Source: Hyphomicrobiales bacterium | GTDB lineage: Bacteria; Pseudomonadota; Alphaproteobacteria; Rhizobiales; Rhizobiaceae | Assembly: GCA_900473795.1 (NCBI GenBank) | Contig: UCMT01000027.1 | Location: forward strand, 124,001 to 188,000 | Reading direction: 5' to 3' | Length of the DNA stretch: 64,000 bases | Shown: positions 10,045 to 19,565 of the stretch, piece by piece | Numbering within the stretch: the stretch's first letter is position 1 | Layout: each line of letters opens with the position of its first letter | Translations under genes and position numbers: made by a program | The notes under the pieces: generated by a model | What the model saw: only the letters and a program-made list of their open reading frames with translations | The model's database searches: none | Told to the model about the DNA's origin: nothing

Positions 10045-10354
10045 CCTGCCTGCCCTCATGATCCGGATCGTCTTCCGGCGTTTGCGTGCTCTTTGCTCGC
10101 GCAGATAAAACAACCGGCAGCGCTCAGCCGACCGGGATTGGTCACGCTCATAAATCCGCGCCCCCGCCGTTTCAAGCTATGGAACGCAGTTCTTGCAAAA
10201 AAGCAAGCTTGGCGAAAGCGGGCAGTCATAATCTGACTTCCCGGCAAGAGGGAATCTGACTTCCCGGCAAGAGGGAAAATGTGCAGATTCTCAACATGCA
10301 CCCGAATCATGGGGACGGGGGATAGAAGTGCAGACGAATTTTGGAAAATGACGC
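10045..10354. other. Intergenic region with tandem duplication
   Basis: Divergent promoter region between the PCMT-family gene and the PagL-like gene. Apart from the 23-bp tandem repeat annotated separately, I see no gene in it. Confidence 0.5.
10230..10275. repeat. Perfect 23-bp tandem duplication
   Basis: Two back-to-back identical copies of a 23-base unit, 10230-10252 and 10253-10275, each running from AATCTGACTTCC to CAAGAGGG. It lies in the leader of the PagL-like gene, about 85 bases before its putative start. The unit length is not a multiple of three and the stretch is non-coding. It looks like a recent slippage or duplication event that could alter promoter spacing. Confidence 0.9.
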
Positions 10355-10390
10355 CTGCCCAATGCAAAGTTTGGGTTTCTTTCAGCCGCT

Positions 10391-10915
10391 TTGTTTTCTT
10401 CTTTCATAGTTCATCACGATGTATTCGCCGCCGACGCAATTTTCGACGAGCTGCGTTTTGGAACCAGTGCCTCGATCAATGGCAGCGGTACGCATGAGTC
10501 CGGTATCTTTCCCTCCACCACGATCTACTTTGATCCCCTGTTGAGCGGCAGCGCCGTGACGTGGCATCAATCACTTTTGGAGCCGAGGATCTATCTCGGC
10601 GCCTCGGTGGGAACCGGTGACGGCGTCGATCAGGTCTATGGCGGCCTCGCATGGACCGCAAATGTCACCAACAAGCTCTTCGTCGAACTCGGACTCGGCG
10701 GCACCGTCCACAATGGTGATTTGAACGACGACGGCACGAAGAGTCCGAAGCTCGGATGCCGGCTCCTGTTTCGCGAACAGGTCGCGGTCGGTTATCGGAT
10801 AACGGACAGTTGGCAAATTCTCGCCACCGCCGACCATTCGTCGCATGCCAGTCGCTGCGACGGCCCCAATGATGGCCTCAGCCATGCCGGCTTGGCCATC
10901 GGCTACAAATTCTAA
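10391..10915 (+). CDS. PagL-like acyloxyacyl hydrolase / lipid A deacylase family protein; 5' end damaged or non-ATG
   Basis: Small predicted outer-membrane beta-barrel of the acyloxyacyl hydrolase (PagL-like) family, which removes an ester-linked acyl chain from lipid A. The C-terminus shows the family pattern: a DHSSHAS segment (candidate catalytic His and Ser), then PNDGLSHAG and a terminal GYKF barrel signature. The frame is open upstream to 10352 and reads through a plausible signal peptide (KFGFLSAALFSSF ... FAADA) but contains no ATG; a TTG at 10391 and a CTG at 10355 are the only in-frame options. An ATG at 10362-10364 sits exactly one base out of frame. The acidic residue of the PagL triad is not obvious. 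Function is therefore tentative. Confidence 0.6.
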   Translation: MFSSFIVHHDVFAADAIFDELRFGTSASINGSGTHESGIFPSTTIYFDPLLSGSAVTWHQSLLEPRIYLGASVGTGDGVDQVYGGLAWTANVTNKLFVELGLGGTVHNGDLNDDGTKSPKLGCRLLFREQVAVGYRITDSWQILATADHSSHASRCDGPNDGLSHAGLAIGYKF

Positions 10916-10924
10916 CGCGCGCCC

Positions 10925-11350
10925 TCAGCCAGCCGGCGCAGCTTCCAGACCGACCAGTCCGATTTTGGTATAGCCCGCCCTCTGAATGAGGTTCATCACC
11001 GCCATCAGTTCACCGTAGTCGACGGCCTTGTCGGCGCGCAGCAGGATACGCGTCTGCGTGTTGCCCTCAGTGATACGGCTAAGCTCTGCGACGAAGTTGT
11101 CGCGACCCGTTTCCTCATTGCCGAGCGCCAGGGAGAGATCGGCCTTCAGGGTTACGAAAACGGGCTTGTCGTCGCGCTTGGCCGGCTGTGCCGCTGATTG
11201 CGGCAGATCGACCTTCATATCGACGGTGGCGAGCGGCGCCGCCACCATGAAAATGATCAGCAGCACGAGCATCACGTCGATAAAGGGCGTGACGTTGATC
11301 TCGCTGTTTTCCTCGAGGTCGCCGGCGACTTCGCTGATTTTGCTGGCCAT
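10925..11350 (-). CDS. exbD: ExbD, TonB-system energy transducer
   Basis: 141-residue inner-membrane protein with one transmembrane helix near residues 22-42 (FIDVMLVLLIIFMVAAPL), which carries the conserved Asp of the proton channel, and a periplasmic domain ending in the IQRAGYTKIGLVG block of ExbD/TolR proteins. With ExbB it uses the proton motive force to drive TonB. The ATG at 11350 has GGATAAG upstream and begins four bases after the exbB stop, indicating an exbB-exbD operon. No tonB gene is adjacent. Confidence 0.92.
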   Translation of the reverse strand: MASKISEVAGDLEENSEINVTPFIDVMLVLLIIFMVAAPLATVDMKVDLPQSAAQPAKRDDKPVFVTLKADLSLALGNEETGRDNFVAELSRITEGNTQTRILLRADKAVDYGELMAVMNLIQRAGYTKIGLVGLEAAPAG

Positions 11351-11354
11351 GATC

Positions 11355-12335
11355 TTATCCGATCCGTGCGATGCCGGCGTCCGAATGCAGATGGCTTTCG
11401 GCCTTGCGCGGCATGAGACGGCGTGCCTGGCGGAAATCGAGGTCGCGGCTGACGAGCCGCTCGACCGCGGCGGAGGCATCGGCAAGGATCAGGCGGTAGC
11501 CGCTGATCGAACGGGCGAAATAGTTGTAGATGACCACCGCCGGGATGGCGGCGACAAGGCCGACGGCTGTTGCCAGCAGCGCTTCGGCAATACCCGGCGC
11601 AACGATCGCCAGATTGGTCGTCTGCGCCTGGCTGATGCCGATGAACGAATTCATGATGCCCCAGACCGTGCCGAAAAGCCCAACGAATGGCGAGATCGAG
11701 CCGATCGTTGCAAGAATGCCGGTGCCGCCGGCGATGCGCTTTCCGGCGCCAGCCTCGATGCGGGTGAGCTGTGAGGCCACGCGCTCCTTGACGCCCTGCG
11801 CCGATACCAGATCGAGAACCGCTTCCGATTTCGATAGTTCGTCATTTGCGGCAGCGACCATGCGGCCTGCCAGGCCTGACCTGCCAGACAGACTTTCGCC
11901 GACATCACGCAGAACCACCGCATCCGTCAGGACGCGAACCGCCCGCTTGACGCTTCGCTTGGCGGCGGCCAGTTCGAACATCTTGACGAGCAGGATCGCC
12001 CATGTGGCAACCGATGCCAGCGCGAGCGCACCCATCACGCCTTTAACGACGATATCCGCAGCAAGGAACATGCCGAACGGCGACAGGTCATGCGGCAGCA
12101 CTGGGTTGGCGGATGTTGCCGTGTGCTCCTGGCTCTGCGGCATAGTGTCTGCATTGTCGGTTCGATCGACCGGCGCAACCTGGCTGACTTCGCCCGCAGG
12201 CGTTGCTTCAGCCGGCTGATGCGTCTCGGTCGCAACGGGAGCCGGGTTGTCCTGCGCGCGAAGCGGTCCAGCATTCGAGAACGCCAGCAGTACGGCCGCC
12301 AGCATCATCCATTTCGGCATTGCCCGGTTCGGCAT
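11355..12335 (-). CDS. exbB: ExbB, TonB-system proton channel subunit
   Basis: 326 residues. A signal peptide (about 1-27) is followed by a periplasmic Pro/Ala/Glu-rich segment of about 70 residues, typical of the long alphaproteobacterial ExbB. The MotA/TolQ/ExbB domain follows with three membrane spans: DIVVKGVMGALALASVATWAIL, GILATIGSISPFVGLFGTVWGIM and AIVAPGIAEALLATAVGLVAAI. The FVGLFGTVWGIMNSF block is the family hallmark. ATG at 12335 with GGATAGG upstream. The 232-base region before it is the likely site of iron-dependent control, but I could not identify a specific operator. Confidence 0.93.
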   Translation of the reverse strand: MPNRAMPKWMMLAAVLLAFSNAGPLRAQDNPAPVATETHQPAEATPAGEVSQVAPVDRTDNADTMPQSQEHTATSANPVLPHDLSPFGMFLAADIVVKGVMGALALASVATWAILLVKMFELAAAKRSVKRAVRVLTDAVVLRDVGESLSGRSGLAGRMVAAANDELSKSEAVLDLVSAQGVKERVASQLTRIEAGAGKRIAGGTGILATIGSISPFVGLFGTVWGIMNSFIGISQAQTTNLAIVAPGIAEALLATAVGLVAAIPAVVIYNYFARSISGYRLILADASAAVERLVSRDLDFRQARRLMPRKAESHLHSDAGIARIG

Positions 12336-12568
12336 GACCTATCCTTACCTTGTTCAATCGCCCTGCCACCCCACAGGAAAGAGATGGGAACGCAAATCCT
12401 GACGAAGGCGGAACGCCAGCGTCGTTCGCGGCTTCATACGACAGACTATGACGGAAACGCAAGAATTTGTGGAGTGTTTTAATCAAGAATAAGCACTCAT
12501 TTATATATCGCGTAGGTACCGTGCGCTCGACGGTCGCGCCGTGCTCGGGCAGGCGCTCTCCAACACAC

Positions 12569-15049
12569 TCAGGGAGCGTTGAACTCGCCGGTTCGCCAAT
12601 CATAGGTCCTGTGGCGAACCCAGGGACGCTGGAGTTGATCCAAGGCAGTCACAACGCGCATCCCGGCCTTGCCATTCTGCAGGCCGGCATCGTCCGCGGA
12701 GACAGCAAAAATCTCGACGGCACCTGTTCGCCTCAGGCTTTGACCGCTGAGCAACATCGCGCCGGACCGGCAGTCGCGAAACTGCAGCATGAGCGATGTG
12801 ACGATGATGTCGGCCTCATCGCAGGCTATGCCGACAAAGCGCGCATCTTCCACCGTGACGATTCGCCATCCCGCGCGCGCGGTTGCCGCACACCATTGTT
12901 TCGGCACGCAGGCGAAACGTCCCGGCGTGGTCTCTGCCAGCAGCTTGCGGATAGCCGCTCGCGCAGTGCCCTTGTCGATCGGTGACTTGTTTTTCGGTCC
13001 CTCAGCGGTTCCTGCCCTTTCGCGCGGCGCATCAGCGTCCTTGAGCGCGAGGTCGACGCGCTGCTGCGGCTTTTGATGCGCGTCCAGACGCAAGGCGCGC
13101 TGCCATTGCGAAAACACGAAGTCAGCCGGTTTGGTGCGGTTACTCGCCGCCTCGCCCTGTTCGATCATTGCGACCAGACGGCCATCTTCGGCGATCACGA
13201 GGTCCGGCCGCGGGCTCGTGCCACCCCATCCGGCCAGGAGCCCCGCGGCGATCACTACCATTCCCGACAAAGCGAGCCGTGTCCGCAACAGACAGGCGAG
13301 AATACCTCCGATCGCAATCAGCATGAAGGCGCTGTCCGGCACCCGGCCGGTCGTCACTTCGCCGCCCCAGGACGACACCATGTTGGCGATGGAAATCACC
13401 CAGTCCAACCCCTGCCCCATGACAAGCAACGGATAGCGATCCAGGCCGAAAGGCATCAGCAGCATGGCAAGCAGCGCGAACGGCATCACCAGAACGCTGA
13501 TCACGGGCATGGCAAGGATGTTGCCGACCAGACCATAGGCCGCAAGACGATGGAAGTGCCCCGCGGAGTAGATCATTGTCGAGAGGCCGCCGATGAAGGA
13601 ACTGAGCAGCAACCCGGCGAAAAATCCGCCGGCAGCTTTGAGAGGTCCGGCCGTGTGGTTGCCGGACACCGCTTCGCGGCCCGGCCGCTCCCGCCAATGT
13701 CCATAACCCGCCACCAGGCCCAACGTTGCGGCAAAGGACATCTGGAATCCCGGCCCCGTCACCGCCGACGGCGTGATCATCAAAATGATCAGCGCCGACA
13801 TCGCCACGTTGCGCAGGCTGATCGATGGCCGGTCGAAGAAGACGGCAACCAGCATGATCGAAATCATGATCCACGATCGCACCGCCGAAACGGCACCGCC
13901 GGAGATAAGAATATAGACAAACACCATGATCAGGGCACCAGCAGCCGCCAGCTTCTTGATCGGAAACCGGTGTGCAAGCCCGGGGATAAGGCTCAGAAAC
14001 GTTCGCGCGCCGATCAGAAACGTGCCGGCCGCCAGCACCATGTTCAGGCCGGAAATGGCGAGCACATGTGCCAGCCCCGCCTCCCGCAACGCCTCGATCG
14101 TCGGACGACTGATCGCGCGCTCTTCCGCCGTCACCAAGGCCGCGGCGATTGCCCCTGCATCGCCCCCGATCGTGCTGCGGATGCGCGCACCGACCGTTTC
14201 GCGCATTCGCGCGATCGCCTCCTGCGCGAGAACCGGCCAAGTCGCGATCTGGCCTCGGGCGATTCTTTCCGGCATAGCCGCGACCGCTGCCGGTTTGCCG
14301 TAGAAATATCCGACCGCGCCAATGCCCTTGAAATAGCTGTCGAAGGCAAAATCGTTGAGACCGGGAAGAACCGGACCGGATGGCGGAGAAAGCCGCGCCT
14401 TGCCCTCGATCCCGCCACCGATTTCGACCGGCGTTGCGCGGCTTCGAGAGAGGAGCGTCACCATGGCGGGCGCCCGCTTCAAAGCGGGATGCGAGGTTTG
14501 GGCTACATTGACAGTATAGCGCCAGTACCCTTGGTCGGTGGTCTCTCGGGCAGTGATCGTGCCGCGAACGACGGTCGTAACCGGCGTGTCCAGCAACAGC
14601 GTGTTCTTCCGGACCGTCTCGCCCGCCGCCAGAACCATGCCGGCAAGAAACAGGGTGGCAAGAAGGGCGACGATGCGCCAAACACTCGGCCGAAGCAGGA
14701 ACGCTGCCATGCCAAAAATGCACATCAGCAGTGCAGTTTTGAGAAAGCCCGGCGTTTGAGCGAAGGAAAACCACGCTAGCGCGCCCAGACCGAGAAACAC
14801 CGGCGCAAACAGGAAGACATGGCCAAAGGCCTGCTCTTCCTCCACCGCACGCCGAAACGCGGCGCGCCATTTCGTTCGCCGGAACCGGACGCGTATAGCC
14901 AAGGGAAGGGAGACATGGAGCTCGTGACCACCGGTTTTCAGCGGTTCGTGAATTATTTCAGGAACTTGCGTGGTGGTTTCGAGCGCGCCGGCTTGAGCGC
15001 CGCGAAATCGCGTACGCGATGCCACAATCGGCCCCTGTCCTTCACCCAT
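12569..15049 (-). CDS. comEC: ComEC/Rec2-family competence protein
   Basis: About 826 residues. ComEC forms the inner-membrane DNA channel in natural transformation. N-terminal membrane spans are followed by an OB-like DUF4131 region (TTVVRGTITARETTDQGYW, then IEGKARLSPP). The polytopic Competence domain follows, with the diagnostic GLAHVLAISGLNMVLAAG segment. The C-terminal part (from about LVIAEDGRLVAMIEQG) lacks the HxHxDH metal motif of the metallo-beta-lactamase domain in B. subtilis ComEC, so no nuclease activity can be predicted from it. Start uncertain: ATG 15049 is used; an in-frame GTG at 15142 behind TTGAGG is an alternative. Whether the organism is competent is unknown. Confidence 0.85.
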   Translation of the reverse strand: MGEGQGPIVASRTRFRGAQAGALETTTQVPEIIHEPLKTGGHELHVSLPLAIRVRFRRTKWRAAFRRAVEEEQAFGHVFLFAPVFLGLGALAWFSFAQTPGFLKTALLMCIFGMAAFLLRPSVWRIVALLATLFLAGMVLAAGETVRKNTLLLDTPVTTVVRGTITARETTDQGYWRYTVNVAQTSHPALKRAPAMVTLLSRSRATPVEIGGGIEGKARLSPPSGPVLPGLNDFAFDSYFKGIGAVGYFYGKPAAVAAMPERIARGQIATWPVLAQEAIARMRETVGARIRSTIGGDAGAIAAALVTAEERAISRPTIEALREAGLAHVLAISGLNMVLAAGTFLIGARTFLSLIPGLAHRFPIKKLAAAGALIMVFVYILISGGAVSAVRSWIMISIMLVAVFFDRPSISLRNVAMSALIILMITPSAVTGPGFQMSFAATLGLVAGYGHWRERPGREAVSGNHTAGPLKAAGGFFAGLLLSSFIGGLSTMIYSAGHFHRLAAYGLVGNILAMPVISVLVMPFALLAMLLMPFGLDRYPLLVMGQGLDWVISIANMVSSWGGEVTTGRVPDSAFMLIAIGGILACLLRTRLALSGMVVIAAGLLAGWGGTSPRPDLVIAEDGRLVAMIEQGEAASNRTKPADFVFSQWQRALRLDAHQKPQQRVDLALKDADAPRERAGTAEGPKNKSPIDKGTARAAIRKLLAETTPGRFACVPKQWCAATARAGWRIVTVEDARFVGIACDEADIIVTSLMLQFRDCRSGAMLLSGQSLRRTGAVEIFAVSADDAGLQNGKAGMRVVTALDQLQRPWVRHRTYDWRTGEFNAP

Positions 15050-15360
15050 GGACGCTATTCCATCCGCGTCAGCCCGATTTTCACTGTGCAACCGCGGACG
15101 TTGAAATGCAACCTTTGAGATTTTCGCACAAAAAACAGGCACAGCCTCAATGCCGTTTGAAACGGTTATTTTTCAGGGCCATTATCTCATTGGACATATT
15201 GGCGGAACATGTAATTATTGCGTCGCCATATGCCTATTTTTGCATCGCACAATTTGCCTTTCGTTCAACTTGGCAGCCGTGTGTAAATCGGGTAGCACAT
15301 GGTCGGCGTTAATATCTGCGGCATAATTGTGTGCCAATTTGCTGCAAACGGAGGATCCCC
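15050..15360. other. Divergent intergenic region comEC-gltA
   Basis: About 310 bases that should hold both leftward comEC and rightward gltA promoters. The stretch around 15170-15270 is relatively AT-rich. If comEC starts at the alternative GTG the region shrinks to 218 bases. No further gene is seen. Confidence 0.4.
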
Positions 15361-16650
15361 ATGACAGGAAAAAGCGCAGTCGTCACAGTCGACAACAAAA
15401 CGGTAGAGTTACCGGTGCGATCGGGGTCGATAGGTCCGGATGTGGTCGATATCGGCACGCTCTACAAGCAGACCGGTCAGTTCACCTACGATCCCGGTTT
15501 CACCTCGACGGCATCGTGTGAATCGAAGATCACCTATATTGACGGGGATCAGGGCGTCCTCCTGCATCGCGGCTATCCGATCGAACAGCTCGCCGAACAC
15601 GGCGATTTCCTCGAAGTCTGCTACCTGCTGCTCTACGGTGAATTGCCGACGGCCGCCCAGAAGAAGGACTTCGATTATCGGGTTACGCACCACACCATGG
15701 TGCATGAGCAGATGTCCCGCTTCTTCACCGGCTTCCGCCGCGACGCCCACCCGATGGCCGTCATGTGCGGCTGTGTCGGAGCCCTGTCGGCGTTCTATCA
15801 TGACTCGACCGACATTACCGATCCGCATCAGCGCATGGTCGCCAGCCTGCGCATGATCGCCAAGATGCCGACGCTTGCTGCGATGGCCTACAAGTACCAT
15901 ATCGGCCAGCCCTTCGTTTATCCGAAGAACGACCTCGATTATGCGTCGAACTTCCTGCGCATGTGCTTTGCCGTGCCGTGCGAAGATTATGTCGTCAATC
16001 CGGTGCTGTCACGCGCCATGGACCGCATCTTCATCCTGCATGCCGACCACGAGCAGAACGCCTCGACCTCGACGGTTCGCCTCGCCGGCTCGTCGGGCGC
16101 CAATCCGTTCGCCTGCATTGCGGCCGGCATCGCGTGCCTCTGGGGTCCGGCCCACGGCGGCGCCAACGAAGCGGCGCTCAACATGCTGTCGGAAATCGGC
16201 ACGGTCGACCGTATTCCGGAATTCGTCGCCCGCGCCAAGGACAAGAACGATCCGTTCCGCCTGATGGGCTTCGGCCACCGCGTCTACAAGAACTATGACC
16301 CGCGCGCCAAGATCATGCAGAAGACGACGCATGAGGTCCTGGCCGAGCTTGGTCACAAGGACGATCCGCTGCTCGAAGTGGCGATGGAACTCGAGCGTAT
16401 CGCTCTGACGGACAGCTACTTCATCGAGAAGAAGCTCTATCCGAACATCGACTTCTACTCGGGCATCACGCTGAAGGCGCTGGGCTTCCCCACGACCATG
16501 TTCACCGTGCTGTTCGCGCTTGCCCGCACGGTCGGCTGGATCGCCCAGTGGAACGAGATGATCGAGGACCCGGAACAGCGCATCGGCCGTCCGCGCCAGC
16601 TCTATATCGGCGCGCCGGAGCGCGACTATGTCCCGGTATCCAAGCGCTGA
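15361..16650 (+). CDS. gltA: Citrate synthase (type II)
   Basis: 429-residue citrate synthase, condensing acetyl-CoA and oxaloacetate at the entry of the TCA cycle. The catalytic residues line up with those of the E. coli enzyme: His265 in [12 protein letters not shown], His306 in [17 protein letters not shown] and Asp364 in PNIDFYSGI. Length is that of the hexameric Gram-negative form. The start at 15361 follows a strong GGAGG; the ten codons upstream that remain open are not needed. Monocistronic, with its own terminator. Confidence 0.98.
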   Translation: MTGKSAVVTVDNKTVELPVRSGSIGPDVVDIGTLYKQTGQFTYDPGFTSTASCESKITYIDGDQGVLLHRGYPIEQLAEHGDFLEVCYLLLYGELPTAAQKKDFDYRVTHHTMVHEQMSRFFTGFRRDAHPMAVMCGCVGALSAFYHDSTDITDPHQRMVASLRMIAKMPTLAAMAYKYHIGQPFVYPKNDLDYASNFLRMCFAVPCEDYVVNPVLSRAMDRIFILHADHEQNASTSTVRLAGSSGANPFACIAAGIACLWGPAHGGANEAALNMLSEIGTVDRIPEFVARAKDKNDPFRLMGFGHRVYKNYDPRAKIMQKTTHEVLAELGHKDDPLLEVAMELERIALTDSYFIEKKLYPNIDFYSGITLKALGFPTTMFTVLFALARTVGWIAQWNEMIEDPEQRIGRPRQLYIGAPERDYVPVSKR

Positions 16651-16673
16651 GCTGCAGCAAACCGACTATGAAG

Positions 16674-16705
16674 AAGGCCCGGTCAGAAATGGCCGGGCCT
16701 TTTTG
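16674..16705 (+). terminator. gltA terminator, overlapping the end of lpxB
   Basis: AAGGCCCGG (16674-16682) pairs with CCGGGCCTT (16693-16701) followed by a T run, 24 bases after the gltA stop. The convergent lpxB stop codon is at 16683-16685, inside the loop, so the left arm lies in the lpxB 3' flank and the right arm in its last codons. It can serve both genes. Confidence 0.85.
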
Positions 16706-17867
16706 TGTGTAGAACTTCGAGAACGATCCGGGCGGCGGACTCACCGGGTGGCTTTTCTGTCGCCATACGCTGCCAGACCGTTCGGTAGCCGGACAGCATG
16801 GCCTCGCGTTCCGGCGTGGCGGTGGTCAGGCGTTCCATCCAACGCGCCAAGGCGCCAGGCCGGATGGCTTCGTTCAGATATTCCGGAACGACCGGATAAT
16901 CCGCCACGAGATTGGGAATGGCGGCCGTCCATATCTTGATTCGCTTGTGCATCAGCCGAATGATCCAGTCAGCCTTATAGGCCGAAATCACCGGTATGCC
17001 GGCCAGCGCCAGTTCAAGAATGACGGTGCCGGAAGCCGCGATTGCTGCGTCGGCCTCAGCGAAAGCCTGCCACTTGGCGGCCGGCCCGACGGTGATTTCC
17101 GGCTTGAAGGCCCACGACGCCGTAATCTGCCGCACCAAACCTTCCTGTTTCGGAACGGTCGGCAGCAGGAACTGCATGTCCGGATGACGGCTGCGAAGCT
17201 CCTTGGCCGTCTCGCCGAAATCGGGCAGCAGGCGGGTAATCTCACTGGCGCGCGACCCCGGCAGCAAGAGGCAAGTTGCGGGCGCCATCCCCGCTTTTGC
17301 GTCGTGTTTCTCCACCTGTCGCGCTCGAACCTGCAGGACATTCGCGTCGCTTGCCAGCCGGTGACCGACATAGGTCGTCGGCGGTCCCCCGAGGCTCCGC
17401 ATGACCTCGGGCTCGAACGGAAGCACGGCAAGCACATGGTCGACGTAAGGCCGCATGCTGACAGCGCGCTCGGATTTCCATGCCCAGACGCTCGGGCAGA
17501 CATAGTTGACAATCGGCAGGTCCGGCAAAGATTTACGGACAATTCTTGCCACGCGGTGGGTGAAATCCGGGCTGTCGATGATAACGAGGATATCGGGTTC
17601 TGAGGCAATGATCGCCTGTGCCGTCTGGCGAATGCGCAAAATGAGCTTCGGCAATTTCGCCAGCACCTGCGAAATGCCCATGATAGAAAGCTCGGAATAG
17701 TCGAACAGCGATTTCAGGCCTTCCGCTTCCAACCCCTCGCCGCCAACACCGACAACGGACAGATCGCCGCCAACGAGGGGGCGTAACGCCTTGACCAGAT
17801 CAGCCCCAAGCAGGTCGCCGGAAACCTCACCGGCAATAACAGCAAGCTTGAGATCGCCGTTGCTCAT
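16683..17867 (-). CDS. lpxB: Lipid-A-disaccharide synthase
   Basis: 394-residue GT19 family glycosyltransferase that joins UDP-2,3-diacylglucosamine and lipid X to form the lipid A disaccharide at the inner-membrane face. The N-terminus has the VIAGEVSGDLLGADLVKAL block; the C-terminal half shows LLLPGSRASEITRLLP and the ASGTVILELALAGIPVI donor-binding region. It overlaps the lpxI stop by four bases (ATGA), showing translational coupling at the end of the lpx cluster. Confidence 0.96.
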   Translation of the reverse strand: MSNGDLKLAVIAGEVSGDLLGADLVKALRPLVGGDLSVVGVGGEGLEAEGLKSLFDYSELSIMGISQVLAKLPKLILRIRQTAQAIIASEPDILVIIDSPDFTHRVARIVRKSLPDLPIVNYVCPSVWAWKSERAVSMRPYVDHVLAVLPFEPEVMRSLGGPPTTYVGHRLASDANVLQVRARQVEKHDAKAGMAPATCLLLPGSRASEITRLLPDFGETAKELRSRHPDMQFLLPTVPKQEGLVRQITASWAFKPEITVGPAAKWQAFAEADAAIAASGTVILELALAGIPVISAYKADWIIRLMHKRIKIWTAAIPNLVADYPVVPEYLNEAIRPGALARWMERLTTATPEREAMLSGYRTVWQRMATEKPPGESAARIVLEVLHTKRPGHF

Positions 17868-18748
17868 CGCGAGTCTCGCAGAAATGCGCGATCGATTCCG
17901 GTGACGAAGATGTCGGCCTCGTTCGCCTGTGAAATCGTCGCCAATCGCTCGAGCACCAGCGCACGCCCCGCCTCGATGGCAATGCCGGCAAGCCCGGCAG
18001 CCCGGGCCCCTTCGATCGTCGATGCGCCGATCGAAGGCAGATCGGCGCGCAGATCCTGCTGCGGCTTGCAGAGCTTGACCAGAACACCGCGCCGGCGGGT
18101 CGAAATCCGTCCCTCGGTCCTCAGTGCCGCAACACGGGCAAGCATCGCATCCGTTCCCTCCGGCCCCTCGAGAGCAACCACGCGCCCGCCGACAGCGACC
18201 GCGCCCTGCCCGACATCAAGCCTGCCGAGCGCGACCGCGGCGGCGGCGGCAACTTCGATATCCTTCCAATCGTCCTGGTCCGGTTCGATTGCGCCGAGCG
18301 GCCCGGTTTCCGCCAGCAGTTCCGGAATGATGTCCTGCACGCCGATGACGCGGGCGCCGCTTGCCTCGATGAGTTCAATGGCCATTTTCAACACCGCATC
18401 ATCGCCGCCGGACAGCAGTGTTTTCAGCACACCCGGCACCTTGGCGAGCGTCTTGAATGTGGGCTTGATGTCACGCCATTCCGGGCGACGGCGAACGGCA
18501 CCGGACAGGACGACACGGTCGATCCCCTCGGTGCGGAAGACCGCGCTGATCGCCTTGAAATTGCCGATCCCCAGGAACTGGTGATCGAAATCAGACCAGT
18601 CCAGTCCTGTCTCGTTGCTGAGCGCGATGATGTACGGATTTTCGCCTCTCGCCTGCGCGGCTTCGGCCACATGATGGGGCAGCATGCCGCCACCGGCGAT
18701 GATGGCCAGCCTTCCGCGAGTTTCCGGCCGGCTGTCGATAGCCATCAC
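17864..18748 (-). CDS. lpxI: UDP-2,3-diacylglucosamine pyrophosphatase LpxI
   Basis: 294-residue LpxI (DUF1009) protein, hydrolysing UDP-2,3-diacylglucosamine to lipid X and UMP. This is the alphaproteobacterial replacement for LpxH. Family landmarks are the N-terminal LAIIAGGGMLPHHVAEAA segment, the VLSGAVRRRPEWRDI stretch and the C-terminal RADLPSIGASTIEGARAAGL followed by GIDRAFL. It lies between lpxA (two bases upstream) and lpxB (four-base overlap). The start could be either of the first two ATGs. Confidence 0.94.
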   Translation of the reverse strand: MMAIDSRPETRGRLAIIAGGGMLPHHVAEAAQARGENPYIIALSNETGLDWSDFDHQFLGIGNFKAISAVFRTEGIDRVVLSGAVRRRPEWRDIKPTFKTLAKVPGVLKTLLSGGDDAVLKMAIELIEASGARVIGVQDIIPELLAETGPLGAIEPDQDDWKDIEVAAAAAVALGRLDVGQGAVAVGGRVVALEGPEGTDAMLARVAALRTEGRISTRRRGVLVKLCKPQQDLRADLPSIGASTIEGARAAGLAGIAIEAGRALVLERLATISQANEADIFVTGIDRAFLRDSR

Positions 18749-18750
18749 GC

Positions 18751-19563
18751 TCAGCCTTTTTTACCCCGGCTTGGCGATGACAGAGCACGGTCGCTCTCGA
18801 CCGCGATGAAATCGAGAATTTCCATGGCCGGCGCGCAATCGGCGTAGTCCGCGCGAATGGCTGCAGCATTGGCACGAATGGATTCAGGGCCTTCGAAAAT
18901 CTGCTTGTAGGCGCGGCGAACCTCGTGGATCTTCGCCTTCTCGATGCCGGCCCGCGTCATTCCGACGACGTTCAGACCGCTTAGAACACCGGGATTTCCG
19001 TTGAGCATGCCATAGGGGATGAGATCGTAGCTGACGGCCGAGAGACCGCCGACAAAGGCTTGCCGTCCAATACGGGTGAACTGGTGGACTGCCGAACCGC
19101 CGCCAAGAATGACGCGGTCTTCGACCGTCACATGCCCTGCCAGCATGACATTGTTGGACAGGATGATGTTGTTGCCCAAACGGCAGTCATGCGCGACATG
19201 CGCATAGGCAAGGAAAAGGTTGTTGTCGCCGATGATCGTCGCACCACCATGCTCGACGGTGCCGGTATTCATCGTCACGCCTTCGCGGATCGTGCAGTTT
19301 TCACCGACCGTCAGCGTCGTGTCGACGGCGCTGTGGTGCACGCTCTGCGAATCGCCGCCGATCACAGCGGACGGAAAGATTTTCGATCCCTTGCCGACCG
19401 TCGTGCGCCCAAGCACGACCACGTGGCTGATCAGTTCGACGTTGTCTGCGAGCACGACCTTCGGGCCGACATGGCAGAATGGCCCGACAACGACGTTGTC
19501 GCCGATCACCGCTCCGTCTTCGACAACCGAGAGCGGATGGATCTTCGCAGTGGCTGCAATCAT
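18751..19563 (-). CDS. lpxA: UDP-N-acetylglucosamine acyltransferase
   Basis: 270-residue left-handed beta-helix enzyme that transfers a 3-hydroxyacyl chain from ACP to UDP-GlcNAc, the first step of lipid A synthesis. Hexapeptide repeats begin at [16 protein letters not shown]. Other family features are [28 protein letters not shown] (catalytic His) and the helical C-terminal domain [19 protein letters not shown]. It starts three bases after the fabZ stop and is part of the tightly packed lpxD-fabZ-lpxA-lpxI-lpxB run. Confidence 0.97.
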   Translation of the reverse strand: MIAATAKIHPLSVVEDGAVIGDNVVVGPFCHVGPKVVLADNVELISHVVVLGRTTVGKGSKIFPSAVIGGDSQSVHHSAVDTTLTVGENCTIREGVTMNTGTVEHGGATIIGDNNLFLAYAHVAHDCRLGNNIILSNNVMLAGHVTVEDRVILGGGSAVHQFTRIGRQAFVGGLSAVSYDLIPYGMLNGNPGVLSGLNVVGMTRAGIEKAKIHEVRRAYKQIFEGPESIRANAAAIRADYADCAPAMEILDFIAVESDRALSSPSRGKKG

Positions 19564-19565
19564 GG

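Noticed and set aside
13073-14779. 568-codon plus-strand frame (and a similar minus-strand frame) across comEC
   Set aside because: Composition is His/Arg/Gln-rich and low-complexity, with no plausible domain; it mirrors comEC codon usage.
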